From: Polyangiaceae bacterium
GTDB lineage: Bacteria; Myxococcota_A; Polyangia; Polyangiales; Polyangiaceae
Reading direction: 5' to 3'
Assembly: GCA_025353725.1 (NCBI GenBank)
Contig: JANXOF010000045.1
Location: 242,327-306,326, forward strand
DNA length: 64,000 bases
The translations under genes were made by a program, and so were the position numbers. How positions within the stretch are numbered: position 1 is the stretch's first letter; each line of letters begins with the position of its first letter. Shown one piece after another: positions 50,874 through 59,172 of this stretch. The notes beneath the pieces are model-generated. The model saw nothing but the letters and a program-made list of their open reading frames with translations. It was not told the DNA's origin and did no database searches.

Positions 50874-52532
50874 TCAGCTAGGCGTTCGCCTGAAATGAAC
50901 GACGGTCACGGGCTTTTTTCCCCGCGTTTGAAAAAAGGCGCGACGCACCGTCAGCCTTATTTCTTCCGTGATTCGAGCCTCGTCAACGTTCGCAGGGAGC
51001 GCTGCGATGGCGCGCCGCAAGGCCGCTTCGACTCCATCGATTTCGTCAGCATGCTCCGCCTCATCCAACACGCCTCGCGTGACAAGGGTGACGTCGAGCA
51101 CGGCGTTGCGTGCGTCTACGAGGACCGAGCACGACGCGAACCCCTCTTCGGCGAGGACCTGCCGCTCACGCAAAACAGCGGGCGCGATAGGGCGCCCGGC
51201 CCAGACGTGAACGCGCCCAAAATGCGTCGTATGGGTCGTGTCGAGGCCGTCCGTCGACACCTCTGCGATGCGACCGTTCTCGATGACAGCCACGTGTTCA
51301 ACGCCCGTTTCACGCGCGAGCTGCGCATGGCGCGTGAGGTGGTGAAACGTGCCGTGGACCGGTATAAAATACTTCGGGCGCACGAGTTCAATCATGCGCC
51401 GCTGTTCCGGACGATGCGCGTGGCCGCTCACGTGAATTCCGCGATCGGTGAGTCGCGTACGTATCTCGCACCCGCGTTTGAGTAGCTTTCCGAGCAGCGC
51501 GTGGACCTCGGTCTCGTTGCCCGGGATGGTCCGTGCGGAGAGCACGATGCGATCGCCACTCCCGATGTCGAGCGACGGATGGTCGCCGCGCGCAAGCTTG
51601 GAAAGTGCGGCATTCGCCTCGCCCTGAGAGCCGGTCGCGACTGCGAGAATCTTCGAGTGAGGCAACTCCCGCGCCCTCCGCTCGGGCCACACGAGGTCGT
51701 CCGGCCACGGCAAGTAACCCGTGGAGCGCGCGACGCGCGCGTGCGTACCCACTCCACGACCTAGCAGGACGATCTTCCGGCCTGTCTTCCGGGCGATGTC
51801 GCCGAGCAGGCGCAAGCGATGAATATTCGATGCGAACATCGCGACGACGACAGCGCCCGTCGCGCCCTCCGTGAGCTCTTCGAGCACGGCCGCGACGTCG
51901 ACTTCGTTCCCCGTGGGACCTTCAGAGTCGATGTTCGTGGAGTCGCTCATCAAGAGCGTCACGCCCGCATCGCCGAGCTCCGCAAGCCGCTCGCTATCGA
52001 AGTGCTCACCGTCGGGTGGCGCCTCATCGAGCTTAAAATCCCCTGTGTGAACGATCGTGCCGGCGTCTGTCGTAATGGCAAGCGCCGTCGCGTCGGCAAT
52101 CGAGTGAGTCACGCGAATGGGCTCGATTTCGAAGGAGCCAACCTTGAACGGTGTCCTCGGGCGCGTCTCGAGCAGGCGGGCGTGGGCCAGCACCTCGTGT
52201 TCGCCGAGGCGCTCGCGGATGAGGCCGAGCGAATACGGCGGCGCCCAAACAGGCACATCGTAGCGTTTGAGCAAGTAAGGCAGCGCACCAATGTGGTCTT
52301 CGTGACCGTGCGTGATGACGACGCCCACGAGGCGCGTGCCGAAGGTCTCGAGCGCTCCGAAGTCGGGATGAATGACGTCGACGCCAAGGTTTCGGTTGTC
52401 AAAGGTCACACCGCAATCGACAAGGATGACCTCGCCGCGTTGTTCGATGGCCATGCAGTTCATGCCCACCTCGCCAAGGCCACCGAGGGGCAAAATTCTC
52501 ACGCGTCGCGGTGTCGTCGGAAGCTCAATCAC
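50874..52532 (-). CDS. rnj: Ribonuclease J
   Basis: 552 residues from GTG 52532. Metallo-beta-lactamase/beta-CASP nuclease of RNA maturation and decay, combining endonuclease and 5'-3' exonuclease activity. Motifs: GGLGEVGMNCMAIE, ITHGHEDHIGALPYLL (HxHxDH at 75-80), VTHSIADATALAI, VHTGDFKLDEAPPDG, LLMSDSTNIDSEGPTG, FASNIHRL, ATGSQGEANAALSKLA, IHVSGHAHRPEQRRMIELVR and FIPVHGTFHHL. The C-terminal domain of about 110 residues is also present. It stands alone, divergent from the ArsA-type gene. Confidence 0.95.
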   Translation of the reverse strand: MIELPTTPRRVRILPLGGLGEVGMNCMAIEQRGEVILVDCGVTFDNRNLGVDVIHPDFGALETFGTRLVGVVITHGHEDHIGALPYLLKRYDVPVWAPPYSLGLIRERLGEHEVLAHARLLETRPRTPFKVGSFEIEPIRVTHSIADATALAITTDAGTIVHTGDFKLDEAPPDGEHFDSERLAELGDAGVTLLMSDSTNIDSEGPTGNEVDVAAVLEELTEGATGAVVVAMFASNIHRLRLLGDIARKTGRKIVLLGRGVGTHARVARSTGYLPWPDDLVWPERRARELPHSKILAVATGSQGEANAALSKLARGDHPSLDIGSGDRIVLSARTIPGNETEVHALLGKLLKRGCEIRTRLTDRGIHVSGHAHRPEQRRMIELVRPKYFIPVHGTFHHLTRHAQLARETGVEHVAVIENGRIAEVSTDGLDTTHTTHFGRVHVWAGRPIAPAVLRERQVLAEEGFASCSVLVDARNAVLDVTLVTRGVLDEAEHADEIDGVEAALRRAIAALPANVDEARITEEIRLTVRRAFFQTRGKKPVTVVHFRRTPS

Positions 52533-52602
52533 CTCATGGACTTAGCACGACGAAGGCTGTCGGGTTTACACGGACGTCCGCTTCCCCTAGGAAGCCTAGG
52601 CC

Positions 52603-53556
52603 ATGTCCCCTCCCGCGTCGCCGCCTTCGACCCAACGCCCAGGGCTCGAGTCGAAGCGTTTCCTGATCGTGACAGGGAAGGGCGGTGTCGGGAAGACGAC
52701 GGTGTGCGCCGCGGAAGCTCTGGCGCTCGCGGCGAAGGGAAAGCGCGTCCTCGTATGCATGTGCAATGCGAAAGAGCGTCTGTCTGCGATGCTCGGTTCG
52801 GAGCTTATCGGACCCGAAGTCCGCGCCGTCGCTCCAAACATTTGGGCAGTGAACATGGACCCCGAGCTTGCCCTCCAAGAGTACGGAATGATGGCGCTTC
52901 ACTCGAAGACGCTCTTCAAACTCCTCTTCGACAACAAGTACGTGCGGACTTTTTTTCGCGCCGTGCCCGGTATGCAGGAGTGGACTCTTCTCGGCAAAGC
53001 GTGGTGGCACACCACCGAGACCCGTGACGACGGAAGCTTGACCTACGACGTCGTGATTCTCGATGCACCGGCCACCGGCCACGGTCTCGACATGCTTCGC
53101 GTACCGAAGATTATCGTCGACGTCGTCCCGCCCGGGCTGCTCCAGCGCGACGCTTTGCTCGCGTGGAAGATGTTCCAGGACCCCCTCCTTAGCGCCGTCG
53201 TTCTCGTGACGCTTCCAGAGGAGATGCCCGTGACGGAGACCGTCGAGCTCGCTCGGGCGCTGCGCGAGGAGCTCGGGCTTACGATTGGTAAAGTGGTCGT
53301 CAACTGCCTACTCCCTCCGCTCTTTTCGAAGGACGAACGAGCGGCTCTCGTCGCCATGGGGCCTGTCACGGGAGATACGCCGCCCGAAGCCGCGCTCTAC
53401 GCAGGTCGCCGCCGCGCGCTCCGCGAGCAAGTCCAAGCGTCGAGCCTTCATCGCCTCTCTCAAGAATTGCCCATCTCGCCTTCGTACCTGCCGCAGCTTT
53501 TTGAGGACGCGGCGTGTCCCGGGGCGATCCGCGAGCTCGCCAAGCGAATGGCCTAA
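52603..53556 (+). CDS. ArsA/GET3-family ATPase
   Basis: 317 residues with one ATPase domain. The deviant Walker A, VTGKGGVGKTTVCAA (about 23-37), and the switch II segment DVVILDAPATGHGLDML identify the ArsA/Get3 branch of SIMIBI NTPases. The DP of classical ArsA appears as MDPELALQEYG. Cysteines that bind arsenite in true ArsA are not evident, and no arsB or arsR is nearby, so arsenite efflux is unlikely. Bacterial single-domain members, often found in tandem pairs in Deltaproteobacteria and Myxococcota, have unclear roles that may involve targeting membrane proteins. Only one copy is here. Confidence 0.9.
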   Translation: MSPPASPPSTQRPGLESKRFLIVTGKGGVGKTTVCAAEALALAAKGKRVLVCMCNAKERLSAMLGSELIGPEVRAVAPNIWAVNMDPELALQEYGMMALHSKTLFKLLFDNKYVRTFFRAVPGMQEWTLLGKAWWHTTETRDDGSLTYDVVILDAPATGHGLDMLRVPKIIVDVVPPGLLQRDALLAWKMFQDPLLSAVVLVTLPEEMPVTETVELARALREELGLTIGKVVVNCLLPPLFSKDERAALVAMGPVTGDTPPEAALYAGRRRALREQVQASSLHRLSQELPISPSYLPQLFEDAACPGAIRELAKRMA

Positions 53557-53679
53557 TCGGGGCGACGGCTCCGTCTTGGTGTGGCACACCTTGGCACAAG
53601 CGAAGGGTCAAATTTACCTTTAGATAAGAGCTTTGCACACGTGGGTCGGACTGGCACTGACCTTGCGAAGGAGCGTGTC

Positions 53680-55911
53680 ATGAAACGTGTTGTCCTTGCT
53701 TTCTCCTCTCCCGCTCTCGTGGCCGTTATGGCGAGCGTCGCCGCTTGCGCCACGAGCCAACCCACGTCCGCGGACCCCTCTCCTGAACAGGCGAAAGACT
53801 ATGCGCAGTGCCTCGATCGGGAGGCTTCATCCCTGACGCCGAAGACCGCAGGTGGCGTCGCACCTGTCGGCTCTGCCGGAGCTATCGAAGCGGGTCTTCT
53901 CAAAGCGGATGCGACCAAGCTCGCCGCCGCGGTGCGCGAGTCGCTCCAAAAAGAGATGCGCTCGAGTCTACAAAGCGCGCGCGTCGCGCAGGTTGCCCAG
54001 CTTCGATGCGCCGCGCTGAGGCCTCGCGTCGAAGCCGGTGAGCTCGCCGATGGCGCCGCGGCGAGCTACTCGCCGAGTGCCTCGCAAAAAGCATCGGACG
54101 GCGCGTCTCAAGTGTCGGGCACAAACAACCAGATTGCAGGCGTCGACGAGGCAGACTTTATAAAAAACGACACGAAGTATCTTTACGTCGCAAACGGTTC
54201 GAGCTTTCGAATTATCGACGCGTTTCCGGCGGCTAATACCCATGAAGTTGCGAAAGTCGATGTACCAGGCGAGGCGCGAAAATTATTTGTCGAAGGAAAC
54301 CGAGCCCTTATCTACTCGGCCGTCGCCCCGCAGCCACTGGCGTCGTCGGCCGACCAGGCCACCGGCAGCGCGTCACAGCGTGGGCCGTCGCGTGGCGGCA
54401 GCGCAAAGGAGTGCACCTACGGCTATGGTTGTACCTTGCAAGGTGATGGTACCGAGACCGTTCTTTCGATTTTCGACATTACCGATCGCGCCGCACCCAA
54501 GCTTCTACGTAAACTTCAGACGTCGAGCTCACTCTTAGCGGCGCGCCGAATCGGGCATACCGTGCATACGGTACTCGCGCAGAAGGCTGTTGACAGTCGC
54601 GCGTTCTATTCCGTGTACGCACCTCTCGACGGCGCGGCGAGTGAATCGGACATTGATGCGGCCTACGACGCGCTTCTGGCTAAAAACGAGGCCTCTCTCG
54701 CTAAGATTGAGGTTGGCACCGTGCTTCCGACCCTGAGCGATACGCTGTCGCAGACGCCAGGAGTTTCTCTCTACCAATCAAGCCTCCCGGATGGGGTTTC
54801 TGTAACGAGTCTTCTTTCCCTCGATCTCGACGATGACGCGACCGTGAACTTCGTTTCGGTTCTCAGTCGCCCCGGAACCATCTTTGCTTCAGCCGACGCT
54901 GTTTATATGGCAGTTTCGCACGAGCAGAGCCGCGAATGGGGATGGTACGCAGGCCACGCCGAGAAAGAGCTCTCGACGGTTCACAAGTTCGCGGTGGGCT
55001 CGTTTCCCCAGGCGACGGTTTATCGAGGAAGCGGTCTTGTGAAGGGTCGCGTACTCAATCAGTTTTCAATGGACGAAAAAGACCACTACCTTCGTATCGC
55101 GACAACGTCGGGCCACTTGCCCGACCCTGCGGCTCACAACACGTTGAGCGTGATGGAGGACTCGGACGGGAAGCTCGGAGTCATCGGTGAACTCGACCAA
55201 ATCGCTCCAAGCGAAGACATTCGAAGCGTTCGTTTCGACGGCGACCGCGGATATGCCGTGACGTTCAAAAAGACGGACCCTCTCTACGTGTTCGATCTCA
55301 AAGACCCGCGTGCTCCGAAAATCGAGGGTGAGCTAAAAATACCTGGGTTCTCGACATATATGCACATGATGGACGCGAGCCATCTTCTTACCCTTGGGTA
55401 CGACGCGGCAGACCAAGGAGACTTCGCTTTCTTTACGGGTGTCATGCTTCAGATTTTCGACGTCAGCGATTCGAAAAACCCTAAGCTCACGCACAAGGAA
55501 CGTATTGGCACGCGCGGTTCGAGCTCCGAGGCGCTCGCCGATCACTTGGCGTTCAACTACTTTGCTCCGAAGAACCTTCTCGCGCTCCCCATGACGATTT
55601 GCGAGGGCGGAAACACGCAAGGCGGTTTCGGTACGAAGATGAGTTTCAGCGGTCTCATGGTGTATGACGTCACGACCGCGAACGGCTTTTCGATGCGCGG
55701 GAAGGTGGCTCATCCCTCGAGCACGAACTCGGGCGGTAGCGGCGCGGGTTACAACGATAACGGCTGCTCGAACTGGTGGAGCGAAGCGTCGAGCGAAGTG
55801 CGCCGCAGCATTATCATGGACGACTTCGTATTCAGCGTGTCGGACCGTCGCATCAAGGTCAATAACCTAAATGCGCTCGCACAAGACGTAAAAGAGCTTC
55901 GTTTCGACTGA
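53680..55911 (+). CDS. Secreted COG4880-type beta-propeller lipoprotein
   Basis: 743 residues from ATG 53680, with GAAGGAG upstream. Signal peptide (KRVVLAFSSPALVAVMASVA, lipobox AACAT). A helical linker of about 100 residues leads into the hallmark NNQIAGVDEADFIKNDTKYL followed by YVANGSSFRIIDAFP, the start of the C-terminal propeller domain of COG4880. Later blades contain TVLSIFDITDRAAPKLLRKL, KVHKF-type strands, and MHMMDASHLLTLGYDAADQG. The protein ends DRRIKVNNLNALAQDVKELR-FD. Its 3' end recurs twice downstream in degraded form, so tandem paralogues once stood here. Function of the family is not established; it is cell-surface or secreted. Confidence 0.85.
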   Translation: MKRVVLAFSSPALVAVMASVAACATSQPTSADPSPEQAKDYAQCLDREASSLTPKTAGGVAPVGSAGAIEAGLLKADATKLAAAVRESLQKEMRSSLQSARVAQVAQLRCAALRPRVEAGELADGAAASYSPSASQKASDGASQVSGTNNQIAGVDEADFIKNDTKYLYVANGSSFRIIDAFPAANTHEVAKVDVPGEARKLFVEGNRALIYSAVAPQPLASSADQATGSASQRGPSRGGSAKECTYGYGCTLQGDGTETVLSIFDITDRAAPKLLRKLQTSSSLLAARRIGHTVHTVLAQKAVDSRAFYSVYAPLDGAASESDIDAAYDALLAKNEASLAKIEVGTVLPTLSDTLSQTPGVSLYQSSLPDGVSVTSLLSLDLDDDATVNFVSVLSRPGTIFASADAVYMAVSHEQSREWGWYAGHAEKELSTVHKFAVGSFPQATVYRGSGLVKGRVLNQFSMDEKDHYLRIATTSGHLPDPAAHNTLSVMEDSDGKLGVIGELDQIAPSEDIRSVRFDGDRGYAVTFKKTDPLYVFDLKDPRAPKIEGELKIPGFSTYMHMMDASHLLTLGYDAADQGDFAFFTGVMLQIFDVSDSKNPKLTHKERIGTRGSSSEALADHLAFNYFAPKNLLALPMTICEGGNTQGGFGTKMSFSGLMVYDVTTANGFSMRGKVAHPSSTNSGGSGAGYNDNGCSNWWSEASSEVRRSIIMDDFVFSVSDRRIKVNNLNALAQDVKELRFD

Positions 55912-56120
55912 CGCTACCGTTCACCCTCTGGTCAATAAGCCGCGCGTGATCTCTTCGTGGGATCACGGCGTCCACGACAGCTTTGACCGATGCGGGGTTC
56001 TCTCGCGAGCGGCGCCCTACAGGTTGCGCGCCACTCGGATTCAGGGCCCCGGGCCGCGTGGAGATTTCAGTTAAGTCCGTGGCGCTCGGACCTTCTAATC
56101 TACAAGGTCTGGAGGTCAGA

Positions 56121-56636
56121 ATGCCCACATTGCCCAAATCTGTGTTGCTCTGCGTTCCCCTGTTTTTCGTTGGCTGCTCGAGTTCGAGCGACGGCGGCAC
56201 CTCGCCAGCTAACGAAACCCCGGCGACGGGCGATGCCCCGAAAGGGGGAGCTACGGCGACTGCCGCAAAGCTAAAAGGACTATGGAAGGGGAGCGCGGCT
56301 GGCGTCGACGTTACGTTCGAGTTCTCTGAGGAAGCCACGAGCGCCGGGACCATCCTAGCGATTCGAACTCTCTCGACAAGCAATACGAAATGCCTCGCTA
56401 ATGGCCGCGCAACTGGCGAGTTGGTCAAGACGTCGGCGTCCTTCCTTGGCAACGGTAGCGGCTCGACATCGAACGCTACGTCTCTTACGACTACGGGAGA
56501 AGTCACGGACTCCAAGCTCACAGGCAAGCTCGAGCTGGTGAGCCCCACGGCCGGGTGCCAAGTTCCAAAGACTGACATTGTGCTCACGCGCAGTCAGTTT
56601 AGCACAGCCGAGAGCGCACGCGGTGCTCTTCGATGA
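56121..56636 (+). CDS. Small lipoprotein of unknown function
   Basis: 171 residues from ATG 56121, preceded by GGAGG. Signal peptide LPKSVLLCVPLFFVGCSSSS with lipobox. After a Gly/Thr/Pro spacer comes a compact beta domain (LKGLWKGSAAGVDVTFEFSE, GTILAIRTLSTSNTKCLANG, LTGKLELVSPTAGCQVPKTD) with two cysteines, resembling small beta-sandwich or barrel lipoproteins that begin with a G-x-W motif. It lies between the intact propeller gene and the first remnant of its 3' end. Confidence 0.7.
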   Translation: MPTLPKSVLLCVPLFFVGCSSSSDGGTSPANETPATGDAPKGGATATAAKLKGLWKGSAAGVDVTFEFSEEATSAGTILAIRTLSTSNTKCLANGRATGELVKTSASFLGNGSGSTSNATSLTTTGEVTDSKLTGKLELVSPTAGCQVPKTDIVLTRSQFSTAESARGALR

Positions 56637-56708
56637 ACGCATGGCTGCCCACGAAACGCAGTGGACTTGGCCTGCTATCAAGTGGAGGTTAGCCGATGCA
56701 TGCATCGA

Positions 56709-57080
56709 CTAAATCGTGAACGCGAACTTCAGATGAAGCGCTTGCAACGCGGAAGTTTCGGAGAGTTGACGCTCCGCGTACTCGAGCGCGGCGGCAAGGT
56801 TCGCATGGTCAAATGGGTGCGCCAAGGCGAGGTCAACCGCGGCTGAAATCGTTTCGCGTAGCGCGGGCGCTTTGGGGTTGTCTGAGAGTTCGCGCGCACG
56901 AGTCGCGATTTGTAGAGCGATTTCGGCGTGGTGCCGCTCACTGAGAGCACTAAGTAGGGCCTATTTGTTGAGATAGTACAGATAGAGCGAGCCTACGCTT
57001 ACGCCAGCAACATCAGCGACCGCGTTAGCATTGAGCGCAGAGCGCCCACCCCGCGTGAGAGGGCGAGCAGCGGCATGTCG
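56709..57080 (-). pseudogene. TetR-family regulator pseudogene with in-frame TAG
   Basis: Read leftwards in one constant frame, the sequence encodes a TetR DNA-binding domain, NANAVADVAGVSVGSLYLYY followed by LNK, then TAG at 56961-56963, then ALLSALSERHHAEIALQIAT and about 60 further sensible residues to a second TAG at 56709-56711. In TetR proteins the motif is YFxNKEALL, so a GAG (Glu) codon has become TAG by one base change. The helix before the HTH is ragged, and the C-terminal ligand domain is about 100 residues too short. The gene is therefore broken at both ends as well as by the stop. Confidence 0.75.
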
Positions 57081-57106
57081 ACCGGAACTGTCCGACTCTG
57101 TCTGCG

Positions 57107-57160
57107 AAAATTAGCCTAAGCGCGCTCGCCAAAGACGTGAAAGGAGTTTCATTTCGACCG
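57107..57160 (+). pseudogene. Remnant of the 3' end of the propeller gene (copy 2)
   Basis: The translation KISLSALAKDVKGVSFRP aligns with KVNNLNALAQDVKELRFD at the end of the intact propeller gene, and the bases after the stop position also match (gatgctagcg against tgacgctaccg). Only this fragment remains. It abuts the ragged start of the TetR pseudogene. Confidence 0.65.
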
Positions 57161-57213
57161 ATGCTAGCGCTGAATTATCCTTAGTGAACGCTATGTCCAT
57201 GAGGTCGTAACCG

Positions 57214-58074
57214 ATGACGACGAGGCTTTCGTCTTCTTTTGGACCCGCTGAGCGGCCTCCCACACCGGCGTGCGGGAACAACGGTTCGTGCACGCTATGG
57301 CTGGAGGGCATCCGCGCTCAGCTTCACTCGCTGACCGTCACGGGCACGACAGACAGCGACGCGGTGTACGCGACCGGCGCCGCGAACGCGATTGTCAATT
57401 CGTTCATCCATGACGCGAAAGAAGGCATCGTGTGCAGTAGTTCAGCCCCCACCACCATTATTAACACGAAGGTGAGCCAAAACCGCCGTGGCATCGCTGT
57501 ATTGGCAGGATATGGCGCATATTTATCCAATGTGAACCTGCTCAATAATGATGACGGTATCTCCAACTACGGACGCCTAATCTCCACAGACACCACATAC
57601 GACCAGAATAACAAGGCAATAGTGAATTTTGGGTCTCTTACGTTGACGCGAGACGTGATTCGCAACAGCCTTAGGGACGATGGGGTCGCTTCGTTTTCAT
57701 GCAATCTCGACAATTGCGTGATGTCGTTGAATGAAACCTCCATCACGGGCAGCGGCCGCCACGGCATCCACGTGTCCGCCGGTTTTGGCTTAAAAGTCCG
57801 CAACAGCAAGATCCTCGGCAACCAAGGGTTCGCGATCAACGTGGATGCGAAGGCCACGGGCCCTATCGATCTCGGAACCTCAAACGACTTAGGCAACAAC
57901 AGCTTCAGCGCGAAACGCCAAGCGAACGGTGGCGCCATTTGCAACCGATCGACGATCGCGGCGGCAGCGCGAGGTAATACGTTCCTCACGTGCCCGCCAA
58001 AAAACGCGGGCGTGTCGTGCACTGACGGAGAGGTTGGCGGCGCCGGAACCGTCGACGTGTCGGGCTGCTTGTAG
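57214..58074 (+). CDS. Right-handed beta-helix protein, probably 5'-truncated
   Basis: 286 residues from ATG 57214. The sequence is a run of short beta-helix coils: LHSLTVTGTTDSDAVYATGA, TTIINTKVSQNRRGIAVLAG, AYLSNVNLLNNDDGISNYGR, LTRDVIRNSLRDDGVASFSC and KVRNSKILGNQGFAINVDAK. It ends with a Cys-containing cap. This fold is used by extracellular polysaccharide lyases and DUF1565-type surface proteins, which in myxobacteria begin with a lipoprotein signal. None is present here: the ORF starts directly at a low-complexity MTTRLSSSFGP. Together with the surrounding gene remnants, this suggests loss of the 5' end. Whether it is still expressed is open. Confidence 0.65.
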   Translation: MTTRLSSSFGPAERPPTPACGNNGSCTLWLEGIRAQLHSLTVTGTTDSDAVYATGAANAIVNSFIHDAKEGIVCSSSAPTTIINTKVSQNRRGIAVLAGYGAYLSNVNLLNNDDGISNYGRLISTDTTYDQNNKAIVNFGSLTLTRDVIRNSLRDDGVASFSCNLDNCVMSLNETSITGSGRHGIHVSAGFGLKVRNSKILGNQGFAINVDAKATGPIDLGTSNDLGNNSFSAKRQANGGAICNRSTIAAAARGNTFLTCPPKNAGVSCTDGEVGGAGTVDVSGCL

Positions 58075-58138
58075 CCAACGAACCTACAATCTCCCACGAG
58101 TGGCTACGCCACGTCCGATCTGCCCCAACGCACACGGC

Positions 58139-58219
58139 ATTTCGGACCGTCGTATCAAGGTCCATAGCCTCAGCGCGCTGGCCCAAGACGTGAACAAGCT
58201 CGGTTTCGACTTGCGCTAA
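58139..58219 (+). pseudogene. Remnant of the 3' end of the propeller gene (copy 3)
   Basis: ISDRRIKVHSLSALAQDVNK followed by LGFDLR and TAA matches the intact C-terminus SVSDRRIKVNNLNALAQDVK, ELRFD. At DNA level about four fifths of the bases agree by eye. No start codon or 5' part accompanies it; the preceding bases (58075-58138) are unrelated. Confidence 0.75.
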
Positions 58220-58334
58220 GGGCGACCGTGCCTAGTGACCAGGCGCACGTTCGACAAGGTCGCGGGCTAGCTGATCGCGATGACGTTGACCGGTTCGATA
58301 CGGCCGACACGAACGTGGCGACTCGCGCGCTAAG

Positions 58335-58724
58335 TCACTTTGCGAGGCGGCGCGAAAGCGGAATGAGAAGCGTGACGCCGGCGACGTCAGCCGCAAAGTC
58401 CCAACCGCTTGAGGTGCGCGCGATGGCGTACCTTTGGAGAAATTCTTCGACTCCCACTGGCGTAAGCACGACGACGGCAGCCCAAGGGATAGCCGGGCTT
58501 CGCAACCGGTTGAACTTGCGACGTTTAAGAGCCCCATCGAGGAAAAACGCGAGCATTCCCGCGACGCAAAAGTGCACGACTTTATCAACGCCCTCGAGTT
58601 GAAAAACTCGTGGGAGTTCGCCCAAGTAAGCAACACCGGTCATGGCCACAGCGAATCCTGCTACGGCCAGGAACGCACACCACCACGCTGCGGCCGGCAC
58701 GGTGATGAGCGGGCCATGCGGCAT
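58335..58724 (-). CDS. VanZ-like membrane protein
   Basis: 129 residues from ATG 58724 with four hydrophobic helices. Matches the VanZ family: GVDKVVHFCVAGMLAFFLDG (conserved D-K-xxH), AAVVVLTPVGVEEFLQRYAI and RTSSGWDFAADVAGVTLLIP. In enterococci VanZ gives low-level teicoplanin resistance; in most bacteria the family is uncharacterised and there is no reason here to assume drug resistance. It diverges from the MutT gene with only 24 bases between start codons, so their promoters must overlap the coding regions. Confidence 0.85.
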   Translation of the reverse strand: MPHGPLITVPAAAWWCAFLAVAGFAVAMTGVAYLGELPRVFQLEGVDKVVHFCVAGMLAFFLDGALKRRKFNRLRSPAIPWAAVVVLTPVGVEEFLQRYAIARTSSGWDFAADVAGVTLLIPLSRRLAK

Positions 58725-58748
58725 CGTAGTCCACTATACTTCGCGTCG

Positions 58749-59162
58749 ATGCGCACTGACATCGTGGTGGCGGGGATCGTGATCGAGGGCGGCAAGGTTT
58801 TACTTTCGCGCCGGAAAGCGGGGACTCACCTCGAGGGGAAGTGGGAGTTTCCGGGGGGCAAGGTCGAGCCCTCGGAAGATCCTCGCGCCGCACTCCGCCG
58901 CGAACTCCGCGAAGAGCTCGGCATTGTTACGCGTATTGGGGAGATCGTTGACGTGACGTTTCACCGTTACGACGAGGCCGAGAAGGCGGTTCTTCTTCTT
59001 TTTTTCGATGCGGAGCGCGAGTCGGACTCCCCTGCCGCGACAGCTATCGACGTCGCCGAGGTCGCATGGTGGGGGCCGGCGATGCTGGACCCCGCGAAGT
59101 TCCCTCCCGCCGATCTCACCGTGCTCGCAAAGGTGACTTCGCGCTTGACGCTATCGGGCTAA
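58749..59162 (+). CDS. MutT-like (8-oxo-dGTP diphosphatase-type) Nudix hydrolase
   Basis: 137 residues from ATG 58749; the longer open frame upstream is shadow of the VanZ-like gene. A full Nudix box is present: GGKVEPSEDPRAALRRELRE followed by ELGI, with all catalytic glutamates. Start VVAGIVIEGGKVLLSRRKAG and WEFPGGK are typical of MutT, which hydrolyses 8-oxo-dGTP to protect DNA from oxidised nucleotides. Small single-domain Nudix enzymes can have other nucleotide substrates, so the exact role is inferred. Convergent with thiO, 10 bases between the genes. Confidence 0.92.
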   Translation: MRTDIVVAGIVIEGGKVLLSRRKAGTHLEGKWEFPGGKVEPSEDPRAALRRELREELGIVTRIGEIVDVTFHRYDEAEKAVLLLFFDAERESDSPAATAIDVAEVAWWGPAMLDPAKFPPADLTVLAKVTSRLTLSG

Positions 59163-59172
59163 GCGACGGCCG

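Noticed and set aside
55946..55968. CGTGATC / GATCACG inverted repeat after the propeller gene
   Set aside because: Seven base pairs with a nine-base loop and no T-run are too weak to call a terminator.
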